A DNA stretch of 64,000 bases from Phallus indusiatus (lineage: Eukaryota > Basidiomycota > Agaricomycetes > Phallales > Phallaceae): positions 248,001 to 312,000 of the forward strand of contig JAQFWX010000032.1 in assembly GCA_027605045.1 (NCBI GenBank), in the 5' to 3' direction. Positions 11,808-24,045 of this stretch are shown in pieces (position 1 is the first letter of the stretch; each line of letters opens with the position of its first letter). Below the pieces are notes generated by a model. That model did not search any database and was not told the DNA's origin. It was given only the letters and a program-made list of their open reading frames with translations. The translations under genes were made by a program, and so were the position numbers.

Positions 11808-13650
11808 TCAAGTCTGCTGAACAGGCTCGCCTGACATGATTTTTCTTTTTTTAGCAAGACGGGCTAGTTTTTGACCATTTTCTACGGCGTTGGCGTCGGG
11901 ATTATCATATCTTAAAGGTGAAAAATATCAGATTCAGTAGTCATGAAGACGAACCCTGCGTACACTTTGATAGCATGTAGCAAATAACCTGCGCTACCAC
12001 TCATATTCATTAATGGATGCGTCCGACCTGGCAACACTTGGTAACGTCTAGTCCATATTTCCGTTAGACTTGGGCCAAGGTATTGAGGACTCTGGCGCAA
12101 TTTCGCCTGTGCATCCGCAAGTATCTGCCGAGTATTAATTATTTGCGTTCAAATAATCAAGAGTCAAGAAAAACGAACTCGGATGTTAGGGTGATGAACG
12201 ACGATGTTCGCACTTCCAGCAAGAAAAGACTCCAAAACCTCGACGACAGAATATGGTTCATATTCCGAGGATACAAGGAGACCGTCCCATTCTCCTTTGA
12301 AAAGCTCCTCTCGTAATAGTGACAAGCTTTCAATTAAACGCTTTCGTTTTTGGAGTCTGGACCTTTGCTTCTCATTCTTTTTTTCTGATTCATCATCACT
12401 ATGATAATCTACTTTACGCGTGAGATCGATTTTGTAGGCAGTAACAAAATTTTCATACCAACGCTCCAATTGACATCCGTATATGCCCAGTTCATGGCTG
12501 TCATAACGTCGAGATAATTTCTGGGAAAGTTCATGTGGTCGACAGCAAAATGTGCTGGTGGGGATTCAGTGTTGTGAATGACGATTAGCCGGCCTTTGCC
12601 TATAATTTCATGGATAAGATTGAGGGATAAAGGGAAGGGTTTCTCTGTGCGAGCACCACAAACCAGCAAGACGTTCGATGATAGCGGCGACTAGGATACC
12701 ACATCCATCGTCCACGGTCAGATAACGACCACCTGGATGTACATTTGCATGACACAGCATTTGAGCTAGAACAAAAGGACTAATGAATTGGCTTCAAGCA
12801 GTGAGAAGAGAGGGAGAAAAACACCGAACTGACCTATTGCGTCTGATCTCAATTCCCGGACCTTCGCTGGCTCCTTGAAAAACCAGTATTCACTGATATT
12901 GTATAGCGTCGGCTCAAGAGTTGCGAATGATTTGGAGAATCTAGCAGTCAAGAGGGTAAGAAGACCGACCAGTTGTAATGTCAGTCGGTGAAACAACATA
13001 CTTGGCTTCCTTCCTTTTGCGATATTTATCCTTGCTATATTCTGTCTTAAGATGATAACTGACATGCTTGTTGATCTGGGCTTCAATTATGACACCAGCG
13101 GAAACGTTTTCCTTTTTCAATCGCTCGATGTCGTCGGATGACAGTGGTTGAACCGACTGGCCATCGTTTATGAATTCATTGGTTGCTTCTGTGTCCTCTG
13201 CACTAAGATGAGTAAAAATTTGTCGGTTTGGGGGAAAGGAGCGTACCTAGCTCTTCAAGGGGTTTCGGCGGGACGACTTTTAGTTCTTCGCCGACCAATT
13301 CGTATTCAAGTCCCAAGGGATGACCGAGTATACTGTTTGTGTTGAATTTACCGAATTTTCCAAAATTTACTTCCCTGTGTTGTATAATGAGATAAGATTA
13401 ACACTGTGTAAATTTAACTTTACTGATCAGCTTTGATAACCAAACTTCTAGTGTCTCCACTTGGCAACCGAAACAATACGGTGTGCCCTGGCTTAATCGT
13501 TCTGTTGTACAATAGTGAATCAGGAGGGTTCGGTGTGTTTATCATCATGATCGTCGCGTCATCTGGTGCAGGTATAATGTCGTCTTTGATTTCATGTTTT
13601 GTCAAATCCGATGGACCGGGTAGCGCATTAGGAATTGTTGTTGAAGACAT
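11808..13650 (-). CDS. TRM6: Trm6, non-catalytic subunit of tRNA (adenine-58-N1) methyltransferase
   Basis: Trm6 (Gcd10) pairs with catalytic Trm61 to make m1A58 in tRNAs, including initiator tRNA. The reading frame begins MSSTTIPNALPGPSD. RTIKPGHTVLFRLPSGDTRS and VNFGKFGKF (across an intron) are family signatures. Further exons give IIEAQISKHVSYHLKTEYSK, KYRKRKEAKFSKSFATLEPT, YLTVDDGCGILVAAIIERL and MNWAYTDVNWSV. The Lys/Arg-rich linker (KKNEKQRSRLQKRKR) leads to WDGLLVSSEYEPYSVVEVLE. It ends LARLAKKRKIMSGEPVQQT. About seven introns are needed. It converges on Fip1 and diverges from the carrier gene. Confidence 0.92.
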
Positions 13651-13814
13651 CGAAACGCGATTCTATCTAATTAGTCAGCGACAGGCTAGCAAATAGCGTT
13701 TTTTATGTAATCTCAAATTGTCGACCCCCAACGAAGGTGAAATTCGCGAACAAACGCCCAGCCAAAGGCACTCAAAAAAGGTTTGGGTTTTGAACAACTG
13801 CTGTTGTTGTCGAA
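13651..13814. promoter_or_regulatory. Short divergent promoter between Trm6 and the mitochondrial carrier
   Basis: 164 bp separate the two outward-facing ATGs. No TATA-like element stands out. Inferred from layout. Confidence 0.5.
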
Positions 13815-15257
13815 ATGTCCTCGACCACGACAGAAGAGCAAACGAGACCCGCAGCTGCCAGGCAATTGTCGACGATTGAGGGTTTTTTGTGTGGCGCGAT
13901 CGCCGCGTGTGTTGCTGTACGACGCACACAGCTTATTCCGGAGGTTTCTGCTCACTTTGAACACTACAGGTCACTGCTTCAAATCCAGCAGAAGTCGTCA
14001 AAACCCGCTTGCAACTGCAAGGCGAGCTGTCAAAAGATGCTTCAAAACGTGTTTACAATAATGCCCGTGACGCCTTCGTCAAGACCTGGAGAAACGAAGG
14101 GATTCGAGGCATTCAACGTGGTCTGACACCTGCCGTGAGTAACGCTTTTTTTCAACCTTTAATGCCATTTGTTCACATTCTCGGGGAGACCAGTATTTTT
14201 ATCAAGTGTGTCTGTGTGCTGTTTTTCTTGTTTATGCACTTTTATTCATTCAGCATATCAGTTTTTGTTGAACGGGTCCCGTCTCGGTATGTCCCTGTTC
14301 CAGCATTCATCTCGGCTTCTTTACGTTTCTCAGTCATCTTGCTCCGATCTAAACTCTAGGATTTTATGAACCTTTCAGACAAAATATAAATCGTTTAATT
14401 GGTAGTGCACCATCAGAGCAGATTGCCGCTACATCTGTAATTGCAGGTGCTGCTAGCGGTGTAGTCGGTGGTTAGTCTTTTCCCAACCACTTCACTCAAA
14501 AATCATTCTGATTTCTGAACCCACAAGCCTCTCTTGGGAATCCCTTGTTCCTTGTCAAGGCGCGCATGCAGGCTTATTCTCCTGCGTTGCCTGTCGGCAC
14601 TCAGCATTATTATCGCTCGTCCTGGGACGCTCTCTCAACTATCTGGAAAGCCGAAAAGTGGCGTGGCTTAGTTCGTGGAGTGGATGCTGCAGCGCTTCGA
14701 ACAGGAATGGGTAGTTCTGTTCGTACAAGACCTTTCTGCTTTGTCTCTCACTAAAGCATAATTTACAGGTTCAACTACCTTCATATAATTTTACGAAGTC
14801 GTTAATTGTTCGGAATGGTTGGGGCAAGGCTGATAGTACCCTTACTTTCTTGGCCAGTTCCGCTGTGTCGGGAGCATGCGTTGTATGCTTTTTTCCGGCC
14901 TTTATTTCAACGACGATATCTGACTGGTTTATTTAGTGTCTCGTCATGCAACCAGCTGATACAGCGTTAACACGTATGTATAACCAACCTGTTGAAAGAC
15001 TTCCCAACGGGAAAACAATCGGCTTGTTATACCGAAATCCTATAGACTGTCTCTGGAAGACTCTTAAAACAGAAGGTCCCCTAGGATGGTACAAAGGTAC
15101 GTCACAATATTTCTTCCTTCAGCCAGGTGACGCAACCCTTAATGCACCTCTGAATTCCTCAGGTACCACTGCACATTTCTTGCGGATCGCACCACATACC
15201 ATCATCACTCTCACTGCCAACGACCTTATCATCAATGCATATAAATCACTCTGGTGA
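13815..15257 (+). CDS. Mitochondrial solute carrier, oxaloacetate carrier (Oac1) type
   Basis: Inner-membrane carrier with three repeats. Each has the carrier signature PX[DE]XX[KR]: NPAEVVKTRLQLQGE, NPLFLVKARMQAYSP and QPADTALTRMYNQP. YNFTKSLIVRNGWGK after GSTVQLPS is typical of the Oac1/SLC25A34-35 branch, so oxaloacetate, sulfate or isopropylmalate exchange is likely, but substrate is inferred. The product starts MSSTTTEEQTRPAAARQ and ends LIINAYKSLW. About eight introns are needed. Between the first and second repeats a 12-nt microexon (14194-14205) supplies YFYQ, giving LTPAYFYQFLLNGSRLGFYE, which matches the conserved segment. Length is normal for the family, about 310 residues. Confidence 0.92.
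14194..14205 (+). other. 12-nt microexon of the mitochondrial carrier
   Basis: TATTTTTATCAA is preceded by accag and followed by gtgtgt. Joined to the flanking exons (ending 14133 or so and starting 14262) it gives LTPA-YFYQ-FLLNGSRL in frame. The conserved carrier segment has an A-Y-x-Y-Q stretch at this point, so skipping it would delete conserved residues. Confidence 0.75.
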
Positions 15258-15387
15258 AATATCCACGTTTAACTCCATATCGTATCGTTAGAGGCTTTAT
15301 TTTGTTTAATTTAATTTCCTGGATTTCAGCCATGGGTATAAATTCTATCCAAGAAATACTCCGTAATATATGCTATGACTACATCAT

Positions 15388-18037
15388 TCACGAACTGGCG
15401 CGAACAAGATGTGCCAATCCTTGTGAACGTTCCGACCAGGAATCTGCGTAGAACATTGCCAGAAGCCCAGACACAAATTCCCTGATCAAAAAATTAGAAG
15501 GCAAATACAGATTTATCGGAAAACAAGATTTTGCGTACCAACTCTTTCCTAATGATGCGACCGGATAATCTAGGACAGCCGGGATGCTGGTGTTGACAAG
15601 CCATGGCCATCTATCAATAGTGATAGCTTTCGGATAAGTGAGGGCAAGGAGGCCTTCTGCTCCTCCTTCATGGTCCAAGTCAGCATTTTCAGCGTGCACA
15701 ATGACGACAGTGAACGGCTACACACCGAACCGTCCATAACCGCTAGCCTTAACACCACCAAAAGGAAGATCTTGACTGAAAAGGAAAGCATGTATCAATC
15801 AATGACCTAAATGGCCCAAGTCAAATCAACGCACTTGAGCTAAAAATGAATTAGGAACGATTTACGACATGAAACTATACAGGAATACGCACGTAGAACA
15901 CGCCAAAGTCATTAATGGCGACCATACCACATTCCAGTCTTTTAGCGACTTTAAGAGCAAGGAGCTGGTCAGGGCCGAATACACTGGCTCCCAAACCGTA
16001 ACGGGTAGAGTTAGCAATCTCTATGGCGTGTGGAATTGTTGCATATTTCATGACCAAAACAATGGGGGCAAAGACTTAGGACAAAACACTTAAGCTTCTG
16101 GTTTGGAAATGAGATGGTGACACAAACTCACGTTCGCGTCGGGCGATTTCCATATCCATCTCAACTCCGCCGACAACAGTCCCTTCAAAATAGCATCCAT
16201 TTTCCAAGTACGGATGCATCCATCTCTTACCACCACAGCATATCTCTGCTCCTTGAGATTCTGCGTCGTTGATCATACGCTCAAGGTCATCGAATCGTTC
16301 AGTACTTATCATTGCACCGCAATCAACGGGATTGATGTATCCTTCGCTCGAAGGCGTCATAACGGAACTGTTGAGTGAAAAACCATTAAATAATGTCAAC
16401 ATTAATTTTGGCAAAATTTCATACTAACCCTAAACGCAATTTCCGTACAGCCGTGGTCATAGTTCTTACAAATTCCTCATATTGGGATTCATGAACAATA
16501 AAACGTTCAATTCCGATACAATTTTGACCGACATTCTGGCTGAATTGATTTTAAAATCGCAAGTAGAGTCTTTGGAAAATACAAACACTCACAAGACACC
16601 GCGCATCCAAGTAGGTGACCACTTCTTAATATCAGTTCCAGGAAGAATAATGGCCGGGTCTTTACCCCCCAACTCAAGTGTCACCGGAGTCAGGTTGACT
16701 GTTGCTGCTTGTGCAACCTAGAGAAACCTGAATATACAGCCCTCATAATCTTTGAAGAATGATGATGCACCTTGCGACCAACTTCTTCGGAACCAATAAA
16801 GGTGATATGTTTAATATAGGGATTTTGGGTCAGAGCGGTTGCTTCTTCGGGCCAGCAAGCGACGAGCTACGACACGTTTACAAACTATGTTCATTCACGT
16901 TACGTTATTGAAATGAAAATGTAATACCTGCACGAGATTTGGATCCCAACCACAACATGTTAGGCATTCCCGTACAGCACCAACAAACCATGATGTTGAC
17001 CATGCGACATGTTCAGAGCATTTAACAATGATGGCATTTCCTGCAAAAATAGCGGCTAGAATAGGTGACCAGGCGTTGTGAAGAGCTATTCTTCGCATGT
17101 TACTATATGTTACGAACGAGCAGGACGATGAGACCCACGATAATTCCATGAAACGATCGCGGCGACGACACCCAATGGTTCGTGGTAAACCATTGAGCTT
17201 TTGTAAGCTAAGATCCAAGGAGTGCTACGTCTTGAAGGCCTCAAAGCTTCTTCTCCGTGATTCAATAACCATTCCATTTTACTACAAGTGGTAAGGATTT
17301 CTCCAAGAGCAGCATCGACCACTTGATAAATCAATGTTTACAATTCATACTGCCTAAAGGAAGCGAGTAGCCTTACGAGTTTTCCCAGTATCTCTGCAGG
17401 CAACACGTGCACAAAGTCTTAGAGCATAGAATGAGCTTATGAACAAACCGAGAAATCTAATACATACTCTCTATTATTCACAAGCCACTTTAAAAGACTG
17501 CGAATGACGCGTCGTCTTTGATTCCAATCACTTTTTCTCCATTCCCTTTGTGCGCTTGTAGCTTTGCCCAGTTTCTCGCCAATCTCATAAGCCGAGTCCG
17601 CAGGAAAAGTACACAGGTGCATGCCATTGGAAGGGTCATAACATGTAATATATTTATGGCTGTCAAAACTGATTGGGGGCATCAAGCTTGGGTCAGCAAG
17701 GTGGGATTTTAAGGAGGGAGACTCTATTATGACAGAGTGCCAGGCAGGGTCTGCAGCCTGAATTTGACGTGTAATTAATGAACATATTAGCTATACAGGA
17801 AATAGCTTAACGCACATCAGGAGCCGGAAAAGTGAAGTCGACAGCTCTATTTTGAACGCTTTGATATCTTCTGAAAACCAAATAGATTCCTAACGCGAAG
17901 AACCCAAGAATGAGGTATAATGGACTATTGCCACGCTCGTCGCCGTATTCGTAGCTCTTATCGTAATCGTCGTCGTCAGAGAAAATATCCAAAATTGGTC
18001 GTAACAAAAGAAATAGAGGCGCAAGCAAAAAGGACAT
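15388..18037 (-). CDS. Membrane-anchored aldehyde dehydrogenase, Msc7 type
   Basis: ALDH-superfamily protein like yeast Msc7, which has an N-terminal membrane segment. It starts MSFLLAPLFLLLRP; a second hydrophobic stretch, SPLYLILGFFALGIYLVF, follows an acidic DDDDYDKSYEYGDE. Dehydrogenase motifs are seen in order: MVYHEPLGVVAAIVSWNY, AIFAGNAIIVKCSEH (Rossmann region), VTLELGGKDPAIILPGTDI with the general-base Glu, and SQNVGQNCIGIERF with the catalytic Cys. It ends with GGAEGLLALTYPKAIT, DRWPWLVNTSIPAVLDYP, SWEFVSGLLAMFYADSW and LAHLVRASS, a tail specific to Msc7-like members. Around ten introns are needed. The substrate is not known. Its start lies only 211 bp downstream of the myosin stop on the same strand. 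Confidence 0.9.
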
Positions 18038-18248
18038 GGTATCGTCCGACGCGAAGGAAGACGAGACTTCAAACTTTAGTTCACAAACATGAAAAGGCGC
18101 TCAGCGCCTTCGACTCGGAAGCATGTTTGAGGTTTTACAATATAAATTAAGTAACTTATGATGCTGCAAATACAATCCAAAATTACACGAACAGCCAATG
18201 GCAATGCAGTACTAGTTTGGTAAACAAATATGCTTTATCTGTCTTACT

Positions 18249-21200
18249 TTATCCTGTTTGACCTGCTCTTCGTGCCATCTATAAAATGCTAAGTAGGAAA
18301 TTAAATAGTCTAAAGAACAGGAGCTTACCAATGTCGCCAAGTCTATCTGACCACTTGCGGCGGGCGGGGGCTTCACAGCTCCAGGCTTGGGAGGTCCTCC
18401 ACCAGCTGGTGGACGGGGTGCAGTGGGAATGGGTGGTTTGTTAGCAGTTTTTGCAGGTGGTTTCGCCGCTACCGGAGGGGTTGGTTTATTCTTCACAACA
18501 ATCGGTGGCGCTGATGGTGGTTTCGCGATTACGTTGCTCGTCGAGTGAGCTTCTGAGCCTGCCGATGTTGATGCAGCAGCCTTCTTCCAGGGCGTTGCAG
18601 AGCCATTACCAGAGGCGATCCCAGGGAAAACAGCCACGGGTCTCGCGTTTACATCAGCAATTGTTGAAGAAAGCTTTTGTATCGATGAATTTGTTGTTGC
18701 TGTTGTTGGTTTTGGTGTAACTACTGCATTAGGTTTTGGAGCGCTTGGAGGAGGCCTCTTTGCGGGAGGTGGCGCAGATTTCGGCTTCGACGGTGCAAGC
18801 TCAAGGTAGTTATTCGGCGCCCAACCTTCTCCATTTCCTTTTTTCACTAGCCACCAACCTGAGGCGTTCAGATAATTAGTAAAAATTGACAAAGTGCGGC
18901 CAACGAAATCTACCGTTATCTTCCTTCTGGATTAACTCCACTAGGTCATCTTTCTTCAACGTCATTTCCCCATCCTGACCTTCGAAATCAAATTTGGCTC
19001 GATACATCTCTACGTCGGGTACTGTTGATGGAGGCGGTGGCGGTGGCGGTGGCGCTCGAGGAGGACCTTTAGTTTCAGATGCAGTAATTGTACTTCTGTT
19101 ACTCGAGATACCAGCCGGTTTAGGAACGGCCTTCGTCACCGGAGCTGATTTTGCGGCAGCGGGGATGCTGACAGGTTTGGAAACAATAGGAGCTGCAGTA
19201 TTTCCAGCAGGTAGTGGTCGTGGAACAGGTCTGGGTGCGGGTGAAGATTTGGATTTCTATGCAAATGCAACAATGATCAAATGAAGACAAGCACCATTCA
19301 CTTTACTCACAGCATCAGATGGGCCGCCCTTTTTCAGCAGCTTTCCTTGGGTGACTGGTCGAACAACACCTGCTTTTGGTTTGGGACGAGGGCGTGTGAC
19401 ACTGTTGGAAGGCTCTCCAGAAGATACATGAATAGTATGACTCTTATAGACATCATCCCTTGGAACAGTCTCATCCTTCTGAGCCTTGATGATGGCCTTC
19501 TTATCTTTCTTCTTGGAATACTCAATTCTAGGCAAACGATGATCATTGAGTCGAACGGGAAGATTTTGAAGAAATCACATACGTCGGTCCGATCAACAAA
19601 GAGATGCGCGCTTGAGTCAGCGTAAGAAGACAAGCGGACAGCTCCGTCTTGAAATGGCAACTAATTACTGGGTCACCTTCCTCTGATCCATTGAGGTTTA
19701 TCGCAAACCAGTCATCACGTAAATTCGTCATCCCAATGGATTTAATAGTTCCGATCAAAATTTTTCTGTCGAGGATAGTCTCCACAACGCCACCTTTAAT
19801 GGCGTTCAAAATGAGATACACCGCTTTAGAAGTCTGCGATCTCTATTAGAACAAAAAAGACCACTATCTTAAATTTAGGCTTACAATCACAATATATCGA
19901 GGACTTGGTGTACTAGATCGACCAAGTTTAGATACCAACAACTGACATTGCGCACTGAAGGAAACTTCTTCCGTCGCTAGGTATGGTAAACAACCAGACC
20001 ACAAATTTTGAGCAGGCATGCAAACTTACAACTTAGACCACATTTCTCTCTAATTGTCTCGCCTAGTGGAGAACCGTTTTTACCCTCTACGTCAAGATAG
20101 TCGCCGAAGAAACGCCTGTAACTCAGTAAACTAAACCTGCGACGCTCCTTTCGACTGGCTAATATTTGATGCCCATAATCCCGAACCTGGGCATAGACTA
20201 TGCTTTCTTTGTTGTTCTTCCAGAACCTTTGTATGCGACGAGCGCACTCATGCTTGTATCTCATGTAGTTCCGCCAAGCACGCTGAATACGAGTGGCCAT
20301 ATTATGCCAGTATCGATCTCGCATGGTTTCCAATGCGAATAGCTAGTAAATGAATCAGTCCATCGAAGCGCAAAGTAATAGCATACAAGCATACTGTTTC
20401 TGGGTTCTTAATAAACGCCTTTGTAACTCCCATTTGCCACTCCTCCCGAGCAATTCCCGTGTCCTTCAGAATTCGCTCACAGGCCGATTTGGCATCACCG
20501 TGCCAGATATATTCGCCTGCGTATGATGTCGCGGGAGACAGTAGGAAGAACCTGAACACCGGTTGTATCAGTAAAGCTCAAATTACCGCAACAATACAAA
20601 CCTACCTTTCAACCATCTTTTCGAATGTATTACGATAGGCAAATCCTGCACGACGAACACGAATATTTTCTTTAAGCCCCAGATATTTGATCTGATGAAG
20701 AATGGCCCGATTGTCATATTCAGTTGGACTGCGATTCTGATTGGGTTTAATGGTTCGGATGTAAGAAGGCTGAGCCTGTTTCAAATTGTCTACGAGAGCG
20801 CCTGCGGATCCCTATCCGGAATTTCAGAAATGAAACATTAAAACCAGCATGAAAAAAAAAACAGACCTTGATCTTATCGCCGGCAGTTGGGGGTCTTTTC
20901 TTATTGTTGGGGTCGGGACGATCAGGGAAAAGTAGTTGCAGGAAATCGTTTGAACTAGTAGCAACAAGATCAAGGAGATCTTTGATCAAGGCATCCTTAT
21001 TCTTGTCGGTCATACCAGAAATGTCGTACATTACATCACCGGCGTAGTGACGAATGAGGAATTGTCCTCCGCGAGGCTCGAAGTGTGGATTAGAAGACAG
21101 TGCCGACAATCGTTGTACAAAGCTGTTGTCAGCTGCCGTTGGATCTGCATGGGCGGTTGCACATGCATCGTTAAGAGCTGAGAAAACCCCAGGGGGCCGC

Positions 21201-23203
21201 CGTTCCTCAATAAGATCACAAACAATCTAATCAAATAACATTAAAATGACATTTTTTATTACCGAAATAAATTAGACATGCCTTGTTGTTGAAATAATCA
21301 ATCGGGGTCCACTTGATTTGTTCGCGAACATATTCTTCTTGCTCCGTTTTCAAAGTTAGTTCAATGAAAATTTGTTGCAGTTTTTCATTAACGTAATTGA
21401 TGCAAAGCTGTTCAAAGCTATTATTCTGGAAGAATGTGATATGGTTGATTTCAGATCGTCGAAGATAATGGTCAATACCTGAAAAATCTGTACAATAAAA
21501 TACATCATTGAGCCATTCAGCAAATCATGAAACGGGACGTACGAACCTCGAAACCAAATATATCCAATATGCCAATAAGACGAGCATGTGATTGCCGGGG
21601 CTTCATGCTAATGTTAATTCTGTTCACAATCCACTCGAATAAATTATTATAAATAGCTTTAGCAAGAGCATCTCTTCCAGAGCTTGCTTGAGCAGGATTC
21701 AAAGGGACATCATAGACCGAACCTGAGCCTTATTTAAGGCAAAAATACATTTTACGAAGGAAGGTTTACGTCACCTCTGCGTCCTCCACGCTGCGTCTCG
21801 ACAACTTTCGATGTCATAACTTTCTCCACCATGGAAGAATCGACTTCTAGTAAGTATCCCACAAAATCGGTCACAGAAGTATCTGCAATCTAAATTTACT
21901 GATTAGATCATCATCACAATTGATAGAGAGTATGCACGAACTTGAGAATTCCCGTCATCTTTCTCACTAAATCCAATGTTTCCTAACCAGAGTATAGCAG
22001 CGAGCATGCGGTATATATTTGTCTGCTCTTCATGAGTTAACCCAATAACATGCATCGCTTTCTATACCAGGTTTAGCATAGATATCATTGTACGCTTGAC
22101 TGAAAAGTCATGGCGGCTTACGTTTGTTTCTACAAAGTCAGCAAGATCGTCGATACCACTGACTTCCAAACAATTACTACGACTTGTGTAAGCGTATGCC
22201 TCCGGTCCTTGAATTCCCAAGGATTCTGAAAGTAAAACAGAAGAAAATGAATAACGTGGATGGGGAGAAACGGACATCTCTTAACATACCTCGTTGTTCT
22301 TCTGATGCGCCCTTGGTAAACTGATAGAATATATGGAAATCTCGCTCATTTTCTACTTGACCAACGACTCTTCCCTTTTCGAGAAGATAATTGGTGATTT
22401 GGGCACCAACAGGTTCACCCTGTTCATTAAACATGATTTCTAAATATTTTCCATGTCGACTTGAGTTGTTATTGCGTAAGGTTTTGGCGCATCCGAAACT
22501 CTCAAGTAAAGGATTAGTCGCGAGAACCATATCTTTAATTTGTTGGATATCTGTCGATCCACCGCCAGAGACCGCGGCAATATATTGCATGATACGCTTC
22601 GCGGCTTCGGTCTTGCCAGCACCAGATTCACCAGAGATGATGACACATTGGTTCTCTTTATAGGCTTGCATGTTATAGTAAGCTGATTCTGCGATCGCGT
22701 AAACATGTGGAGGGGCTTCAAGTCTGTTCTTTCCCCGATAACTGGCTAAGACAGCGTCGGTATAAATACCCAGATCTATAATATGCGATTCAACAGATAA
22801 ATAACGATGACATTAAGGCTCTGGATACCTCTAAATGGATTAACGGATATCAAAACTGATCCGATATAAGTATAAATCTCGCCAGTGGTCCATCGCTTTT
22901 GCAGGTTGTCGTTAACGCTTTCGTCGGATATCGTGCTCAACAGGGTCATATCTGATACACCAACATTCTTCTTTTTGAAACCCTCCTTCCAATCTGCCTG
23001 CGATTGAAATTACAGGCAGCTCAAGAACGATGTCATTTGAAGAGATGAATTCATTCGTACCTTGAGTACTCCCGACTTGTTGGCACTAGCTTTCTTTGCG
23101 CTGGAGGCAACAACCTTCTTTCCGGCTTTTTTAGAAGGAGCCTAAACAGCGTCACACATAAGCGAAATAGAGCTAGGACAGTGCAGTGTATGTTCTTTAC
23201 CAT
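18249..23203 (-). CDS. Class I myosin (Myo3/Myo5/MyoA type)
   Basis: Actin motor for endocytosis and polarised growth. Motor domain: [20 protein letters not shown] (switch I), [17 protein letters not shown] (P-loop), [11 protein letters not shown] (switch II). A Ser in [18 protein letters not shown], 16 residues before the DAL motif, fits the TEDS phosphorylation site. IQ motifs follow ([20 protein letters not shown] and the next), then the basic TH1 tail, an SH3 domain ([20 protein letters not shown] ... [19 protein letters not shown]) and a long Pro-rich stretch. The initiator ATG (23201-23203) is alone in its coding exon and is spliced to [14 protein letters not shown]. About 18 introns are needed. 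The last exon reads MARRAGQTG and stops, without the usual acidic Arp2/3-binding end; this end is the least certain part. Confidence 0.92.
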
Positions 23204-24045
23204 TCGTTGCTCTCGGAAAGGTTGAGGAAACCACTATAATCTTTGAGGCCTTGAGGTTCTGTTTGCCGCAGCTATGCCGGCACCATGCAATTTCAACTCC
23301 GATTCCGAGTCTTTGCGGCAACTCTTTTCAGATGCTCTGTGCAATCTAGCCGGTCAAAGTTTATACTCATCGACATCTTACATGAATCATATGTATTACG
23401 GACAAAGTGACACCCTCTTTCAATGATTCTATGCAGTAGTGCGTATATTCTCATCAAAAGTGTAGCGACTGGCACTTCTCAACTTGATACTTTCGCTTTC
23501 TCGACTTTGGGACATTAACTGCCGCGGAAAAAAACAGGCTCACGCAGGTGTCTACTTTGATTTTGATATTATATCTGTAGCGGGCGCACGTAAATGAAAT
23601 CAGTCAAGTCAATTTCGTTCTTTAATTTCACTTTTGCGATTACTGGAAGATTACATAATGAAGTATTTATTTTGGGCTTGGAGGTTTAGATTCGAAAGCA
23701 CAGATCTAGCTAAAAGTATGCATCAACATTCATTTGTAGTAATTACATTTTGGGCGTGGAGTTTCTTGTGCCTAGGCTATTACGGGCATCGTTTGCTTAC
23801 GAAGAAGGCCGTCCCTGGCAATTCTCCGAGCTATGATCCCGAGAGATGAGTATGCATATGGTTGCAGACGGGCTGAAAGCACCACCACTGCGTAACACTA
23901 ATGTTTTGAAAAGATATATAGTGTATATATATTCGTCAAATTTTTGATCCTTCCATTCAGAAAACACCCATTTTCCCCTGCTCTTGCTTTCTGAGCCAGT
24001 CTCAGCATCGCTAGCCCAGTCGTTGTTCCACTCCTTTCTGACAGC
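23204..24045. promoter_or_regulatory. Divergent promoter region between myosin I and the 7TM gene
   Basis: About 840 bp without a recognisable gene. A TATA-like run (tatatagtgtatatatatt, near 23912-23931) lies about 120 bp before the ATG at 24046. The small open frames here look random. Confidence 0.45.
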
